NCBI RefSeq assembly: GCF_026162625.1
Contig: NZ_JAOTBD010000004.1
Location: 1-64,000, forward strand
DNA from: Paracoccus beibuensis
Lineage (GTDB): Bacteria > Pseudomonadota > Alphaproteobacteria > Rhodobacterales > Rhodobacteraceae
Length of the DNA: 64,000 nt
Reading direction: 5' to 3'
The notes under the pieces were generated by a model. The model searched no databases. It was not told the DNA's origin and was given only the letters and a program-made list of their open reading frames with translations. Positions 22,389-31,535 of this stretch are shown here, in pieces (the stretch's first letter is position 1; the number at the start of each line of letters is the position of its first letter). The translations under genes were made by a program, and so were the position numbers.

Positions 22389-23573
22389 ATGAAAAAACTT
22401 CTTCTTGCGACCGCCGCCGGTGCGCTTCTGGCCGGTGCCGCTGGCGCTGAAGAAATCAAGCTGGGCGTATCGCTCGGCTTCACGGGTCCGCTGGAATCGA
22501 TGGCACCGGGCATGCAGAGCGGCGCGGAACTGGCGATGAAGGAGGTCAGCGACTCGGGCCTGCTGCTGGACGGATCGACCGTCACCAGCGTCACGGGCGA
22601 CTCGACCTGCATCGACGCTGCCGCCGCGACCGCGACCGTCGAACGCCTGATCACCGCCGAGAACGTCAAGGGCATCGTCGGCGGCATGTGTTCGGGCGAG
22701 ACGATCGCCTCGCTGGAAAACGTCGCCAAGCCGAACGGCATCGTGATGATCTCACCCTCGGCGACGTCGCCCGCCCTGTCGACGATCGAGGATGACGGCC
22801 TGTTCTTCCGCACCTCGCCGTCGGACGCGCGCCAGGGCGAAGTGATGGCCAATATCATCATGGAGCGCGGCATCGACACGGTGGCCGTGACTTATACCAA
22901 CAACGACTACGGCAAGGGCCTGGCTGACAGCTTCCAGGCCGCGTTCGAGGAAAAGGGCGGCACCGTCACGGTGAACAGCGCCCATGACGACGGCAAGGCC
23001 GACTACTCGGCCGAAGTGGCGGCCCTGTCGGCAGCCGGCGGCGATGCGCTGGTCGTTGCGGGCTACGTCGACCAAGGCGGTTCGGGCATCGTGCGGGCCG
23101 CGCTTGACACCGGCGCCTTCGATACCTTCGTTTTCCCTGACGGCATGGTCGGCCAGGCGCTGGAAGACAACTTCGGCACCGAGATCGAGGGCAGCTTCGG
23201 CCAGAACCCCGCCGCCGAGGGCGAAGGCCGCGAGACCTATCTGAGCATGGCCGAAGAGGCGGGCTTCGACGGTTCGGGCGCCTTCTCGGCCGAGGCTTAT
23301 GACGCGGCTGCGCTGATGCTTCTGGCGATGGCAAAGGCCGGGTCGTCCGACCCGGCGACCTACAAGGGCAGCATCATGGATGTCGCCAACGAGCCGGGCG
23401 AAAAGATCATGCCGGGCGACCTGGCCAAGGCGCTGGAGATCATCAATGGCGGCGGCGATGTCGACTATGTCGGCGCCACTGCCGTCGAGATGGTCGGCGA
23501 GGGCGAATCCGCCGGCGTCTATCGCGAGATCCAGTTCACCGACGGCAAGATCGAGGTCGTCGGCTATCGTTGA
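22389..23573 (+). CDS. livJ: Branched-chain amino-acid-type ABC substrate-binding protein
   Basis: Periplasmic binding protein of the Leu/Ile/Val (type I fold) family, 394 residues. The signal peptide MKKLLLATAAGALLAGAAGA precedes EEIKLGVSLGFTGPLESMAPG, the classic N-lobe start. VKGIVGGMCSGETIASLENV and DTVAVTYTNNDYGKGLADSF follow the family pattern. A disulfide between Cys in STCIDAAAA and GGMCSGE is possible. The ATG at 22389 has GGGAG upstream; an in-frame ATG at 22365 would bury the signal peptide. It is the first gene of the operon and is separated from livG by a hairpin that could leave the binding protein in excess. The ligand could be amino acids, amides or related compounds. Confidence 0.93.
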   Translation: MKKLLLATAAGALLAGAAGAEEIKLGVSLGFTGPLESMAPGMQSGAELAMKEVSDSGLLLDGSTVTSVTGDSTCIDAAAATATVERLITAENVKGIVGGMCSGETIASLENVAKPNGIVMISPSATSPALSTIEDDGLFFRTSPSDARQGEVMANIIMERGIDTVAVTYTNNDYGKGLADSFQAAFEEKGGTVTVNSAHDDGKADYSAEVAALSAAGGDALVVAGYVDQGGSGIVRAALDTGAFDTFVFPDGMVGQALEDNFGTEIEGSFGQNPAAEGEGRETYLSMAEEAGFDGSGAFSAEAYDAAALMLLAMAKAGSSDPATYKGSIMDVANEPGEKIMPGDLAKALEIINGGGDVDYVGATAVEMVGEGESAGVYREIQFTDGKIEVVGYR

Positions 23574-23591
23574 TCGATCTTGACACGGATC

Positions 23592-23620
23592 GGCCCGGCA
23601 TCTGCGATGCCGGGCCATTT
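23592..23620 (+). terminator. Intercistronic hairpin after the binding-protein gene
   Basis: Perfect 11-bp stem GGCCCGGCATC / GATGCCGGGCC (23592-23602 and 23606-23616) with a TGC loop, followed by a weak ATTTC tract. It is probably a partial terminator or 3' stabiliser that gives more livJ than transporter mRNA. Confidence 0.7.
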
Positions 23621-23685
23621 CAATGATATAACAGCATGTTGCTGAAAAATCTTCACCTAGAATGTGAAGATGGGGATGTAGAAGA

Positions 23686-24468
23686 ATGATCAGGGTCGAG
23701 GACCTTCACAGACATTTCGGCGGCTTCCGCGCCGTCGATGGCGCCAGCATGACGATCGAGACGGGCTCGATCACCGGGCTGATCGGCCCGAACGGGGCTG
23801 GGAAATCGACGCTGTTCAACGTCATCGCGGGCGTCCTGCCTCCGACATCGGGCCGGGTCTTCATGGATGGCGAGGACATCACGGGCCTGCCCCCTCATAC
23901 GCTGTTCCATATGGGCCTGCTGCGGACCTTCCAGATGGCGCATGAATTTTCGTCGATGACGGTGCGGGAGAACCTGATGATGGTCCCCGGCGCGCAGGCG
24001 GGCGAGACGATCTGGAAGACCTGGTTCCAGCGCGGCCGAATTGAACGCGAAGAAGCCGAACTGAAGCGCAAGGCCGACGAGGTGCTGGACTTCCTGACCA
24101 TCCGCCACCTGACCCACGAAAAGGCCGGCAACTTGTCGGGCGGCCAGAAGAAGCTGCTGGAACTGGGCCGCACGATGATGGTCGATGCCAAGATCGTCTT
24201 CCTGGACGAGGTCGGCGCCGGCGTGAACCGCACCCTGCTTATGACCATTGCCGATGCGATCATCCGCCTCAACAAGGAGCGCGGCTATACCTTCTGCGTG
24301 ATCGAACACGACATGGACTTCATCGGAAAGCTTTGCGACCCGGTGATCGTCATGGCCGAGGGCAAGGTCCTGGCAAAAGGCAGCGCCCAGGACATCATGC
24401 AGAACGAGGCCGTGATCGAGGCCTATCTGGGCACCGGCCTCAAGAACAAGGATATGGTGGGCGCATGA
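23686..24468 (+). CDS. livG: ABC transporter ATP-binding protein, LivG type
   Basis: A 260-residue ATPase of the branched-chain amino-acid importer family. Walker A is GLIGPNGAGKSTLFNVIAG near residue 35-53, the Q-loop region LLRTFQMAHEFSSMTVREN, the signature NLSGGQKKLLELGR, Walker B IVFLDEVGAGVN and the H-loop VIEHDMDF. DEVGAG replaces the more common DEPAAG. It is preceded by 112 bases that include the intercistronic hairpin. The stop overlaps the livF ATG (ATGA at 24465-24468), so the two ATPases are translationally coupled. Confidence 0.95.
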   Translation: MIRVEDLHRHFGGFRAVDGASMTIETGSITGLIGPNGAGKSTLFNVIAGVLPPTSGRVFMDGEDITGLPPHTLFHMGLLRTFQMAHEFSSMTVRENLMMVPGAQAGETIWKTWFQRGRIEREEAELKRKADEVLDFLTIRHLTHEKAGNLSGGQKKLLELGRTMMVDAKIVFLDEVGAGVNRTLLMTIADAIIRLNKERGYTFCVIEHDMDFIGKLCDPVIVMAEGKVLAKGSAQDIMQNEAVIEAYLGTGLKNKDMVGA

Positions 24469-25298
24469 GTGATCAGGACGCAGTCTTCGGCAAGCGCGGC
24501 AATCGCGACCGGTCGGTGGTGAACCCGCAGGGCCGTGGCACCGCCGATGGAGAGCGCAGGTCAGGGCCGACTGGACCGGGCCGCACCGGTGATCCCTTCC
24601 TGATCGGCGAGAACATGACCGGCGGCTATGGCAAGGGCGCCGACATCCTGCACGACTGCACCATCGCGGTCGAGGCGGGCCAGATCGCCGTCATCGTCGG
24701 CCCGAACGGCGCCGGAAAATCGACGGCGATGAAGGCCATCTTCGGCATGCTGAACCTGCGCCAGGGCAGCGTGCGCCTGAACGGCCAGGACATCACCGCC
24801 CTGAACCCTCAGGACCGGGTCAAGGCGGGCATGGGGTTCGTCCCGCAGGTCAACAACATCTTCCCGTCCATGACGGTCGAGGAGAACCTGGAGATGGGTG
24901 CCTATATCCGCAACGACGACATCAAGCAGACGATGGCACAGGTCTATGACCTGTTTCCAGCCGTCGCGGAAAAGCGTCGCCAGGCCGCCGGAGAACTGTC
25001 GGGCGGTCAGCGCCAGCAGGTCGCAGTTGGCCGTGCGCTGATGACGCAGCCGAAGGTGCTGATGCTGGACGAACCGACCGCCGGCGTCAGCCCGATCGTC
25101 ATGGACGAGTTGTTCGACCGCATCATCGCCATCGCGCGGGGCGGGCTGCCGGTCCTGATGGTCGAACAGAACGCGCGCCAAGCGATGATGATCGCCGACA
25201 AGGCCTATGTGCTTGTGCAGGGGGCAAACGCCCATACCGGCACCGGCCACGAACTGATGCAGAACGACGAGGTGCGCCGCACCTTCCTGGGGGGCTGA
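24465..25298 (+). CDS. livF: ABC transporter ATP-binding protein, LivF type, with N-terminal extension
   Basis: The second ATPase, 277 residues against about 235 in standard LivF. The ABC domain begins near residue 45 (DPFLIGENMTGGYGKGADIL). It contains Walker A IVGPNGAGKSTAMKAIFG, FVPQVNNIFPSMTVEENLEM, signature ELSGGQRQQVAVGRAL, Walker B VLMLDEPTAGVSP and the H-region MVEQNARQAM. The first about 44 residues are Gly-, Arg- and Asp-rich (GKRGNRDRSVVNPQGRG and onward) with no domain I recognise. The ATG overlapping the livG stop supports the long start, and no good internal start lies at the domain boundary. It ends 3 bases before livH. Confidence 0.93.
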   Translation: MSDQDAVFGKRGNRDRSVVNPQGRGTADGERRSGPTGPGRTGDPFLIGENMTGGYGKGADILHDCTIAVEAGQIAVIVGPNGAGKSTAMKAIFGMLNLRQGSVRLNGQDITALNPQDRVKAGMGFVPQVNNIFPSMTVEENLEMGAYIRNDDIKQTMAQVYDLFPAVAEKRRQAAGELSGGQRQQVAVGRALMTQPKVLMLDEPTAGVSPIVMDELFDRIIAIARGGLPVLMVEQNARQAMMIADKAYVLVQGANAHTGTGHELMQNDEVRRTFLGG

Positions 25299-25301
25299 GC
25301 C

Positions 25302-26309
25302 GTGGATATCCTGAACGCCCTCGTGGTATTTCTGAACTTCGTCTTCATCCCCGCCGCGGCCTATGGCGCGCAGCTGGCGCTTGGTGCGCTTGGCGTGACG
25401 CTGATCTATGGGATCCTGCGATTCTCCAACTTCGCGCATGGCGACACCATGGCCATCGGGACGGCGATCGTGATCCTGCTGACCTGGGGCCTGCAGGCCA
25501 TCGGCATCACGGCCGGGCCGCTGCCGACCGCGCTGATTGCCCTGCCCCTGGGCATCGCGCTGACGGCGCTGCTGGTGCTGGGCACCGACCGCGCCGTCTA
25601 TCGGTTCTACCGTCGGCAGAAGGCGGCGCCGATCATCCTGGTCATGGCCTCGGTCGGCGTGATGTTCGTGATGAACGGCCTGACGCGCCTGTTGATCGGA
25701 GTGGATGAATACCGCTTCGACGACGGCGAGCGGTTCATCATCGACGTCCGGTCCTTTCGCGAGATGACCGGTCTGCCCGAGGGGCTGGCCCTGCGGTCCA
25801 CGCAGGCGCTGACGCTGGTCGTGGCGGTGCTGGTGGTGATCGCGCTCTTCTGGTTCCTGAACCGGACGAAATCCGGCAAGGCGATGCGCGCCTATTCCGA
25901 CAATGAGGATCTGGCCCTGCTGTCGGGCATCGATCCCGAACGCGTCGTGCGGCTGACCTGGATCATCGCCGCGGGTCTGGCGACCATCGCCGGGACGCTT
26001 TACGGGCTGGACAAGTCGTTCAAGGCCTTCAACTATTTCCAGATACTGCTGCCGATCTTCGCAGCGGCCATTGTCGGCGGCCTCGGCAACCCGGTCGGCG
26101 CCATTGCTGGCGGCTTCCTAGTGGCGTTCTCGGAGGTCGCCGTGACCTACCCCTGGATCAAGATCGTGGGCTATGTCGCGCCTTGGTACGAACCGGGGGG
26201 GCTGATGCAGCTTCTGGGGACGGAGTACAAGTTCGCGGTCAGCTTCGTGATCCTGATCGTCGTGCTGCTGTTCAGGCCGACCGGCCTTTTCCGCGGCAGA
26301 TCGGTTTAA
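25302..26309 (+). CDS. livH: ABC transporter permease, LivH type
   Basis: A 335-residue inner-membrane permease with a GTG start 3 bases after the livF stop. The N-terminal segment ILNALVVFLNFVFIPAAAYG leads into LALGALGVTLIYGILRFSNF and AHGDTMAIGTA, the hallmark LivH region. About eight hydrophobic segments follow, ending with LLFRPTGLFRGRSV, the standard LivH C-terminus. A soluble insert (VDEYRFDDGERFIIDVRSF) lies between membrane spans. It would pair with LivM to form the channel. Confidence 0.95.
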   Translation: MDILNALVVFLNFVFIPAAAYGAQLALGALGVTLIYGILRFSNFAHGDTMAIGTAIVILLTWGLQAIGITAGPLPTALIALPLGIALTALLVLGTDRAVYRFYRRQKAAPIILVMASVGVMFVMNGLTRLLIGVDEYRFDDGERFIIDVRSFREMTGLPEGLALRSTQALTLVVAVLVVIALFWFLNRTKSGKAMRAYSDNEDLALLSGIDPERVVRLTWIIAAGLATIAGTLYGLDKSFKAFNYFQILLPIFAAAIVGGLGNPVGAIAGGFLVAFSEVAVTYPWIKIVGYVAPWYEPGGLMQLLGTEYKFAVSFVILIVVLLFRPTGLFRGRSV

Positions 26310-26321
26310 GGGGACACGACC

Positions 26322-27656
26322 ATGGCAACCAATCGTCAAGCCACCACTTCGCACAGCCGCTGGCGCGCCCTCATCCTTTTCGCCGTGCTGGCGATCCTCT
26401 TCGTGCTGGAGGGGACGGTCCGGAACGCGATGTTCTCGGGCAGCTGGAACACCTCGCTCGCGATCCTGAACATGGGGCTTCTGTCGGCGATCACCGCGCT
26501 TGGGGTGAACATGCAATGGGGCTATGCCGGGCTTTTCAACGTGGGCGTCGTCGGTTTCCTGGCGATGGGCGCGCTGGCCCCGGTGCTGGTCTCCCTGCCC
26601 CCGGTCGAGGGCGCATGGTCCGCCGGCGGCACGCGCCTGATGGGGGCGCTGCTGGTGGGCCTCGGGACCCTGGCCCTGGCCAAACTGGCCTGGACGCGGA
26701 CCCGCAGCGGCATCGCCACAACTATCGTGCTGATCGCGGGCTTCGTCGCCTATCGCTGGCTGTTCGATCCTGCCGTAACGGCAATCGAGGCGAACAACCC
26801 GGCCCGCCACGGCAATATCGGCGGGCTGGGCCTGCCGGTGTTGCTGTCCTGGATCGTCGGCGGCGCGTTCGCGGCCGTGGCGGCCTGGGGCATCGGCAAG
26901 GTGGCGCTTGGACTGCGCTCGGACTACTTGGCTATCGCGACGCTCGGCATCGGTGAGATCATCGTCGCCGTCCTCAAGAACGAGGACTGGCTGGCTCGCG
27001 GCGTCAAGAACATCACCTCGATCCCGCGCCCCGTCGCGGCCGAAATCGACCTGCAGAACAACCCCGAGTTCGTCGACTTCGCGGCCCGCTGGGGCTTTGG
27101 TGCGGCCGAGGCGTCGGGCATCTGGGTCAAGCTCAGCTACATGTCGCTGTTCCTGGTCGTGCTTCTGGTCATCATCCTGCTGGCCGAACTGGCGCTGAAC
27201 TCGCCCTGGGGCCGGATGATGCGCGCGATCCGCGACAACGAAACCGCGGCCGAGGCAATGGGCAAGGACGTCACGCGACGCCACCTGCAGGTGTTCATCC
27301 TGGGGTCGGCCGTGATCGGCGTGGCGGGCGCGATGATGGTGACGCTGGACGGGCTGCTGGCACCCACCAGCTATAACCCGCTGCGCTACACGTTCCTCAT
27401 CTGGGTCATGGTGATCGTCGGTGGGTCCGGCAACAACTGGGGCGCGGTCCTGGGCGCGGTCACGATCTGGTTCCTCTGGATCAAGGCAGAGGTCTGGGGA
27501 CCGGCGCTGATCGCCCTGCTGACCGGGCCGCTGCCCGACAGCGCGGTCAAGGCGCATCTGCTGGACAGCGCACCGCACATGCGCTTCATCGCGATGGGGC
27601 TTGTGCTGCTGCTGGTGCTGCGTTTCGCACCGCGCGGTCTGCTGCCCGAGAGATGA
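26322..27656 (+). CDS. livM: ABC transporter permease, LivM type
   Basis: A 444-residue inner-membrane permease, the fifth and last gene of the importer operon, 12 bases after livH. A basic start is followed by RALILFAVLAILFVLEGTV, then ITALGVNMQWGYAGLFNVG with VVGFLAMGA, the LivM signature. The loop RSDYLAIATLGIGEIIVAVL and the cytoplasmic coupling segment MMRAIRDNETAAEAMGKDV follow, and the end is VLRFAPRGLLPER. The region between spans (residues about 225-270, with ARGVKNITSIPRPVAAEIDL) is a soluble loop common in longer LivM proteins. It meets the CAP-protein gene convergently. Confidence 0.95.
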   Translation: MATNRQATTSHSRWRALILFAVLAILFVLEGTVRNAMFSGSWNTSLAILNMGLLSAITALGVNMQWGYAGLFNVGVVGFLAMGALAPVLVSLPPVEGAWSAGGTRLMGALLVGLGTLALAKLAWTRTRSGIATTIVLIAGFVAYRWLFDPAVTAIEANNPARHGNIGGLGLPVLLSWIVGGAFAAVAAWGIGKVALGLRSDYLAIATLGIGEIIVAVLKNEDWLARGVKNITSIPRPVAAEIDLQNNPEFVDFAARWGFGAAEASGIWVKLSYMSLFLVVLLVIILLAELALNSPWGRMMRAIRDNETAAEAMGKDVTRRHLQVFILGSAVIGVAGAMMVTLDGLLAPTSYNPLRYTFLIWVMVIVGGSGNNWGAVLGAVTIWFLWIKAEVWGPALIALLTGPLPDSAVKAHLLDSAPHMRFIAMGLVLLLVLRFAPRGLLPER

Positions 27657-27689
27657 CGGGTGCGTGCGGGGTACTGCCCCGCGCCGCCC

Positions 27690-28202
27690 TCAGATCATCG
27701 GGCAGTCGTTGCCCATGACCGTGCTCAACCACAGACGGCCGTCCGGTCCGCGCGCCACGCCGCTGCCGACCTCATAGCTCAGCTGGCCGAGCACCTGCTC
27801 TCTCTGCGGGCCGGGGACCATCCAGCTGACGACGGCGCCCTCGGGCGTCTGCCCGACCTGCACCAACTGGACGACGCCACAGGTCGGATAGTCCACGGAC
27901 CGCGCCCGGTCGACGACGTTCGACCCGTTCGAGCCCGCCACGTCCAACTGCTGCATCATCGCCATGTCGCAGGCATGGGACAGCGCGATCAGGTTCAGCT
28001 TCTCGCTGACCGCCAGCGGCGATTTGGCCTCGGCCACGCGGGCGGTGTTCACCAGCTGGTTCAGACGCTCGGCCGCCTCGGGGACGCCGGGACAGCTGGC
28101 CGCAAGCCCCTCTTCGGGAACGGACGCTATGGGTCGGGGAATCTGCGGCTGGCATGCCGCGATCAGCAGGACGGAACCCACGGTCAGCATCGGACGGAGC
28201 AT
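27690..28202 (-). CDS. CAP-domain (SCP/YkwD-like) lipoprotein
   Basis: About 170 residues with a lipoprotein signal: a hydrophobic LTVGSVLLIAAC with Cys as lipidation site. The mature part has a CAP-type core: RLNQLVNTARVAEAKSPLAV, KLNLIALSHACDMAMM, DVAGSNGSNVVDRARSVDY and a C-terminal GSGVARGPDGRLWLSTVMG. Family members bind lipids or have unknown envelope roles; the function here is unassigned. The ATG at 28202 is preferred because GAGG lies 8 bases upstream; an ATG at 28220 would add six residues. It is convergent with livM and divergent from guaA. Confidence 0.75.
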   Translation of the reverse strand: MLRPMLTVGSVLLIAACQPQIPRPIASVPEEGLAASCPGVPEAAERLNQLVNTARVAEAKSPLAVSEKLNLIALSHACDMAMMQQLDVAGSNGSNVVDRARSVDYPTCGVVQLVQVGQTPEGAVVSWMVPGPQREQVLGQLSYEVGSGVARGPDGRLWLSTVMGNDCPMI

Positions 28203-28317
28203 CGGCAGAACCTCGCGCATGGTTGCTGCCGGTCAACGTCCGCAGCTGGGGCCGGTTCCGCCGCAGCATCGGCGCGAGAGGCTTGCAAGGTTCTGAAACC
28301 GCGCTTAAAGCGCAACC

Positions 28318-29877
28318 ATGACCCAGCACCAGCGCCTTCTGATCATCGACTTCGGCAGCCAGGTGACGCAGCTGATCGCGCGTCGCCTGCGTGAACTGAA
28401 CGTCTATTGCGAAATCCACCCGTTCAACACAGTGTCCGACGACATGCTGCGCCACATGGCCCCGCGGGCGGTGATCCTGTCGGGCAGCCCCGCCAGCGTG
28501 ACCGAGGAGGCCAGCCCCCGCGCACCGCAGGCGGTGTTCGAGATGGGGGTGCCGGTCTTCGGCGTCTGCTATGGCCAGCAGGTCATGATGGAGCAGTTGG
28601 GCGGCCGCGTCGAATCCGGCCACCACGCCGAATATGGCCGCGCCTTCATCATGCCCACCCCGGGACACAAGCAGGACGGCATCTTCGCGGGCCTGTTTGC
28701 CAGCGGGCGCGAGGAAGTCTGGATGAGCCATGGCGACCGCGTCACCACGCTGGCGCCGGGTTTTGAAGTGATCGGCACCTCGCCCAACGCGCCCATGGCG
28801 ATGATTGCTGACGAAGCGCGGCACTTCTATGGCGTGCAGTTCCATCCCGAGGTGCATCACACGCCCAACGGCCGGACCATGCTGGAGAACTTCGTGCGGC
28901 TTGCGGGATTCACCGGCGACTGGACGATGGCGTCCTACAAGGACGAGGCGATCCGCAAGATCCGCGAGCAGGTGGGCGATCGCAAGGTCATCTGCGGGTT
29001 GTCCGGCGGCGTCGACAGCAGCGTGGCGGCGGTGCTGATTCACGAGGCGATCGGCGACCAGCTAACCTGCGTCTTCGTCGATCACGGTCTTCTGCGCCTG
29101 AACGAGGCCGAGGAAGTCGTGAAGATGTTCCGCGACAACTACAACATCCCGCTGATCCATGCAGACGAGGCCAACCTGTTCCTGGGCTCGCTGGAAGGCG
29201 TCAGCGACCCCGAGGTCAAGCGCAAGACCATCGGCCGGCTGTTCATCGACGTCTTCCAGAAATACGCAAGCCAGATCGACGGCGCAGAATTCCTGGCGCA
29301 GGGCACGCTCTATCCCGACGTCATCGAGAGCGTCAGCTTTGCCGGCGGCCCGTCCGTCACGATCAAAAGCCACCACAACGTCGGCGGCCTGCCCGAGAAG
29401 ATGGGCCTGAAGCTGGTTGAACCGCTGCGCGAACTGTTCAAGGACGAGGTCCGAGAGTTGGGCCGAGAACTGGGCCTGCCCGCCAGCTTCATCGGCCGCC
29501 ATCCCTTCCCCGGCCCCGGCTTGGCCATCCGCTGCCCCGGAGAGATCACCCGCGAGAAGCTGGAAATCCTGCGCAAGGCCGATGCCGTCTTCATCGACCA
29601 GATCCGCAGGCACGGGCTCTATGACGACATCTGGCAGGCCTTTGTGGCGATCCTACCGGTCCGCACGGTCGGCGTCATGGGCGACGGGCGCACCTATGAC
29701 TTCGCCTGCGCCCTCCGCGCGGTGACCAGCGTCGACGGGATGACTGCGGATTACTATCCCTTCACCCACGAGTTTCTGGGCGAAACCGCCACCCGGATCA
29801 TCAACGAGGTCAAGGGCATCAACCGCTGCACCTACGACATCACTTCAAAGCCGCCGGGCACGATCGAATGGGAATGA
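28318..29877 (+). CDS. guaA: GMP synthase (glutamine-hydrolysing)
   Basis: Converts XMP to GMP with ATP and glutamine. It has 519 residues, the normal length. The class I amidotransferase domain has nucleophile Cys84 in [11 protein letters not shown] and the His-Glu pair in [10 protein letters not shown]. The ATP-pyrophosphatase domain has [19 protein letters not shown]. The C-terminal dimerisation domain has [19 protein letters not shown] and ends [10 protein letters not shown]. The ATG starts 98 bases from the divergent CAP gene, with no obvious riboswitch in between, and a strong terminator follows at 29908. Confidence 0.99.
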   Translation: MTQHQRLLIIDFGSQVTQLIARRLRELNVYCEIHPFNTVSDDMLRHMAPRAVILSGSPASVTEEASPRAPQAVFEMGVPVFGVCYGQQVMMEQLGGRVESGHHAEYGRAFIMPTPGHKQDGIFAGLFASGREEVWMSHGDRVTTLAPGFEVIGTSPNAPMAMIADEARHFYGVQFHPEVHHTPNGRTMLENFVRLAGFTGDWTMASYKDEAIRKIREQVGDRKVICGLSGGVDSSVAAVLIHEAIGDQLTCVFVDHGLLRLNEAEEVVKMFRDNYNIPLIHADEANLFLGSLEGVSDPEVKRKTIGRLFIDVFQKYASQIDGAEFLAQGTLYPDVIESVSFAGGPSVTIKSHHNVGGLPEKMGLKLVEPLRELFKDEVRELGRELGLPASFIGRHPFPGPGLAIRCPGEITREKLEILRKADAVFIDQIRRHGLYDDIWQAFVAILPVRTVGVMGDGRTYDFACALRAVTSVDGMTADYYPFTHEFLGETATRIINEVKGINRCTYDITSKPPGTIEWE

Positions 29878-29907
29878 CGTGCCACCACGCCGCATGACAT
29901 CGGGGGA

Positions 29908-29940
29908 ACGCGCGGGGCAACCCGCGCGTCCTTTCGTTTT
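29908..29940 (+). terminator. Rho-independent terminator of guaA
   Basis: Perfect 9-bp stem ACGCGCGGG / CCCGCGCGT with a GCAA tetraloop, followed by CCTTTCGTTTT. It ends 12 bases before the photolyase ATG. Confidence 0.88.
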
Positions 29941-29952
29941 GCGAGAGGTGCC

Positions 29953-31473
29953 ATGCGGCTGATCCTTGTGCTGGGCGACCAGCTGACACACGAACTGTCA
30001 GCCTTGCGCACCGCGAATCCCGGCGACGTGGTCGTCATGGCCGAGGTCATGGCCGAGGCCAGCTATGTCCGTCACCATCCCAAGAAGATCGCCTTCATCT
30101 TTGCCGCCATGCGCAAGTTCGCGATCGAGCTGCGCGAGGCGGGCTGGACCGTCGCCTATACCCGGCTGGACGATCCCGACAACAGCCATGCCATCACCGG
30201 AGAGCTGCTTCGCCGCGCCGCCGAACATGGCGCCGCCGAGATCATCGCCACCGAGCCGGGCGAATGGCGCCTGATCCAGGCGCTTGTCGACCTGCCGGTC
30301 CCCGTGCGTCAGTTGCCCGACAGCCGCTTCTTCGCCAGCCATGCCGAGTTCGCCGCTTGGGCCAAGGGCCGCAAGGAGCTGCGGTTGGAGTGGTTCTATC
30401 GCGAGATGCGGCGCAAGACCGGCCTGCTGATGACCGACGGCCAGCCCGAGGGCGGCAAGTGGAACTATGACCACGACAACCGCAAGCCTGCCGCGCCGGA
30501 CCTGCTGCGCCAGGGGCCGCCCGCCTTCCCGCCCGACGCGGTCACCGCCGAGGTTCTGGACCTTGTCGAGGCGCGCTTTTCAGGAAACTTCGGCACGCTG
30601 CGCCCTTTCACCTATGCCACGGATCGCGCCGGGGCGTTGAAGGCGCTGGACCACTTCATCGCCAACTCGCTGGACGAGTTCGGCCCCTACCAGGACGCGA
30701 TGCTGATGGATGATCCGTATCTGCACCACTCGATCCTGTCGCCTTATATCAACACGGGCCTTCTGTCGGCGGCCGAGGTCTGCGGGGCGGCGGCCGGTGC
30801 CTATGCCGCAGGCCAGGTGCGGCTGAACTCGGCCGAAGGGTTCATCCGCCAGATCCTCGGCTGGCGCGAATTCATGCGCGGGATCTATTTCCTCGAAGGG
30901 CCCGACTATACCCGTCGCAACGCGCTGGGGCATCGGCGGGACCTGCCGCCGCTTTACTGGGGCGCGCCGACCAGGATGAACTGCCTGTCGCATGCGGTCG
31001 GCCAGACGCGGGACCTTGCCCATGCGCATCACATCCAGCGGCTGATGGTGACCGGCAACTTCGCCCTTCTGGCGGGCTGCGATCCGCACCAGGTGCACGA
31101 ATGGTACCTCGAGGTCTATATCGACGCCTACGAATGGGTCGAAGCGCCGAACACCATCGGGATGAGCCAGTTTGCCGACGGCGGCATCGTCGGCAGCAAG
31201 CCCTATGTCAGTTCTGGAAATTACATCAACAAAATGTCCGACTATTGCCGGACCTGCGCCTACAAAGTGGACGACAGGACCGGGCCGGACGCCTGCCCGT
31301 TCAACCTGCTCTATTGGCATTTCCTCGACCGCCATCGCGACCGCTTCCAGCAGAACCCGCGGATCGGCCGCATCTACGCCACCTGGGACCGCATGGACGC
31401 CGACAGGCGCGATGCGGCGCTGGCCGATGCCCGGTCCTTTCTGGCGCGCATGGACGCCGGCGAAGAGGTCTGA
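29953..31473 (+). CDS. phrB: Fe-S bacterial (6-4) photolyase / cryptochrome
   Basis: A 506-residue flavoprotein of the FeS-BCP group (PhrB/CryB type), which repairs (6-4) photoproducts with blue light using FAD and, in characterised members, a [4Fe-4S] cluster and a lumazine antenna. It starts MRLILVLGDQLTHELSAL. FAD-domain signatures include FIRQILGWREFMRGIYF, LMVTGNFALLAGCDP and WYLEVYIDAYEWVEAPNTIG. The cluster cysteines read as Cys344 (RMNCLSHAV), Cys432 and Cys435 (YCRTCAYK) and Cys448 (DACPFN). Their spacing of 88, 3 and 13 equals that of PhrB. GAGAGG precedes the ATG. A housekeeping DNA-repair role is likely; a light-signalling role as for CryB is possible. Confidence 0.93.
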   Translation: MRLILVLGDQLTHELSALRTANPGDVVVMAEVMAEASYVRHHPKKIAFIFAAMRKFAIELREAGWTVAYTRLDDPDNSHAITGELLRRAAEHGAAEIIATEPGEWRLIQALVDLPVPVRQLPDSRFFASHAEFAAWAKGRKELRLEWFYREMRRKTGLLMTDGQPEGGKWNYDHDNRKPAAPDLLRQGPPAFPPDAVTAEVLDLVEARFSGNFGTLRPFTYATDRAGALKALDHFIANSLDEFGPYQDAMLMDDPYLHHSILSPYINTGLLSAAEVCGAAAGAYAAGQVRLNSAEGFIRQILGWREFMRGIYFLEGPDYTRRNALGHRRDLPPLYWGAPTRMNCLSHAVGQTRDLAHAHHIQRLMVTGNFALLAGCDPHQVHEWYLEVYIDAYEWVEAPNTIGMSQFADGGIVGSKPYVSSGNYINKMSDYCRTCAYKVDDRTGPDACPFNLLYWHFLDRHRDRFQQNPRIGRIYATWDRMDADRRDAALADARSFLARMDAGEEV

Positions 31474-31535
31474 GCACGCTTGACCCTGCTGCCGCGACCG
31501 TCAATGCTGCCCGGCACATCGCACGAGGACATGTC

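Noticed and set aside
22389..27656. Urea transporter (urt) reading of the five-gene ABC operon
   Set aside because: The order (binding protein, two ATPases, two permeases) and the absence of urease genes do not match urtABCDE; the branched-chain amino-acid type fits better, though the ligand is open.
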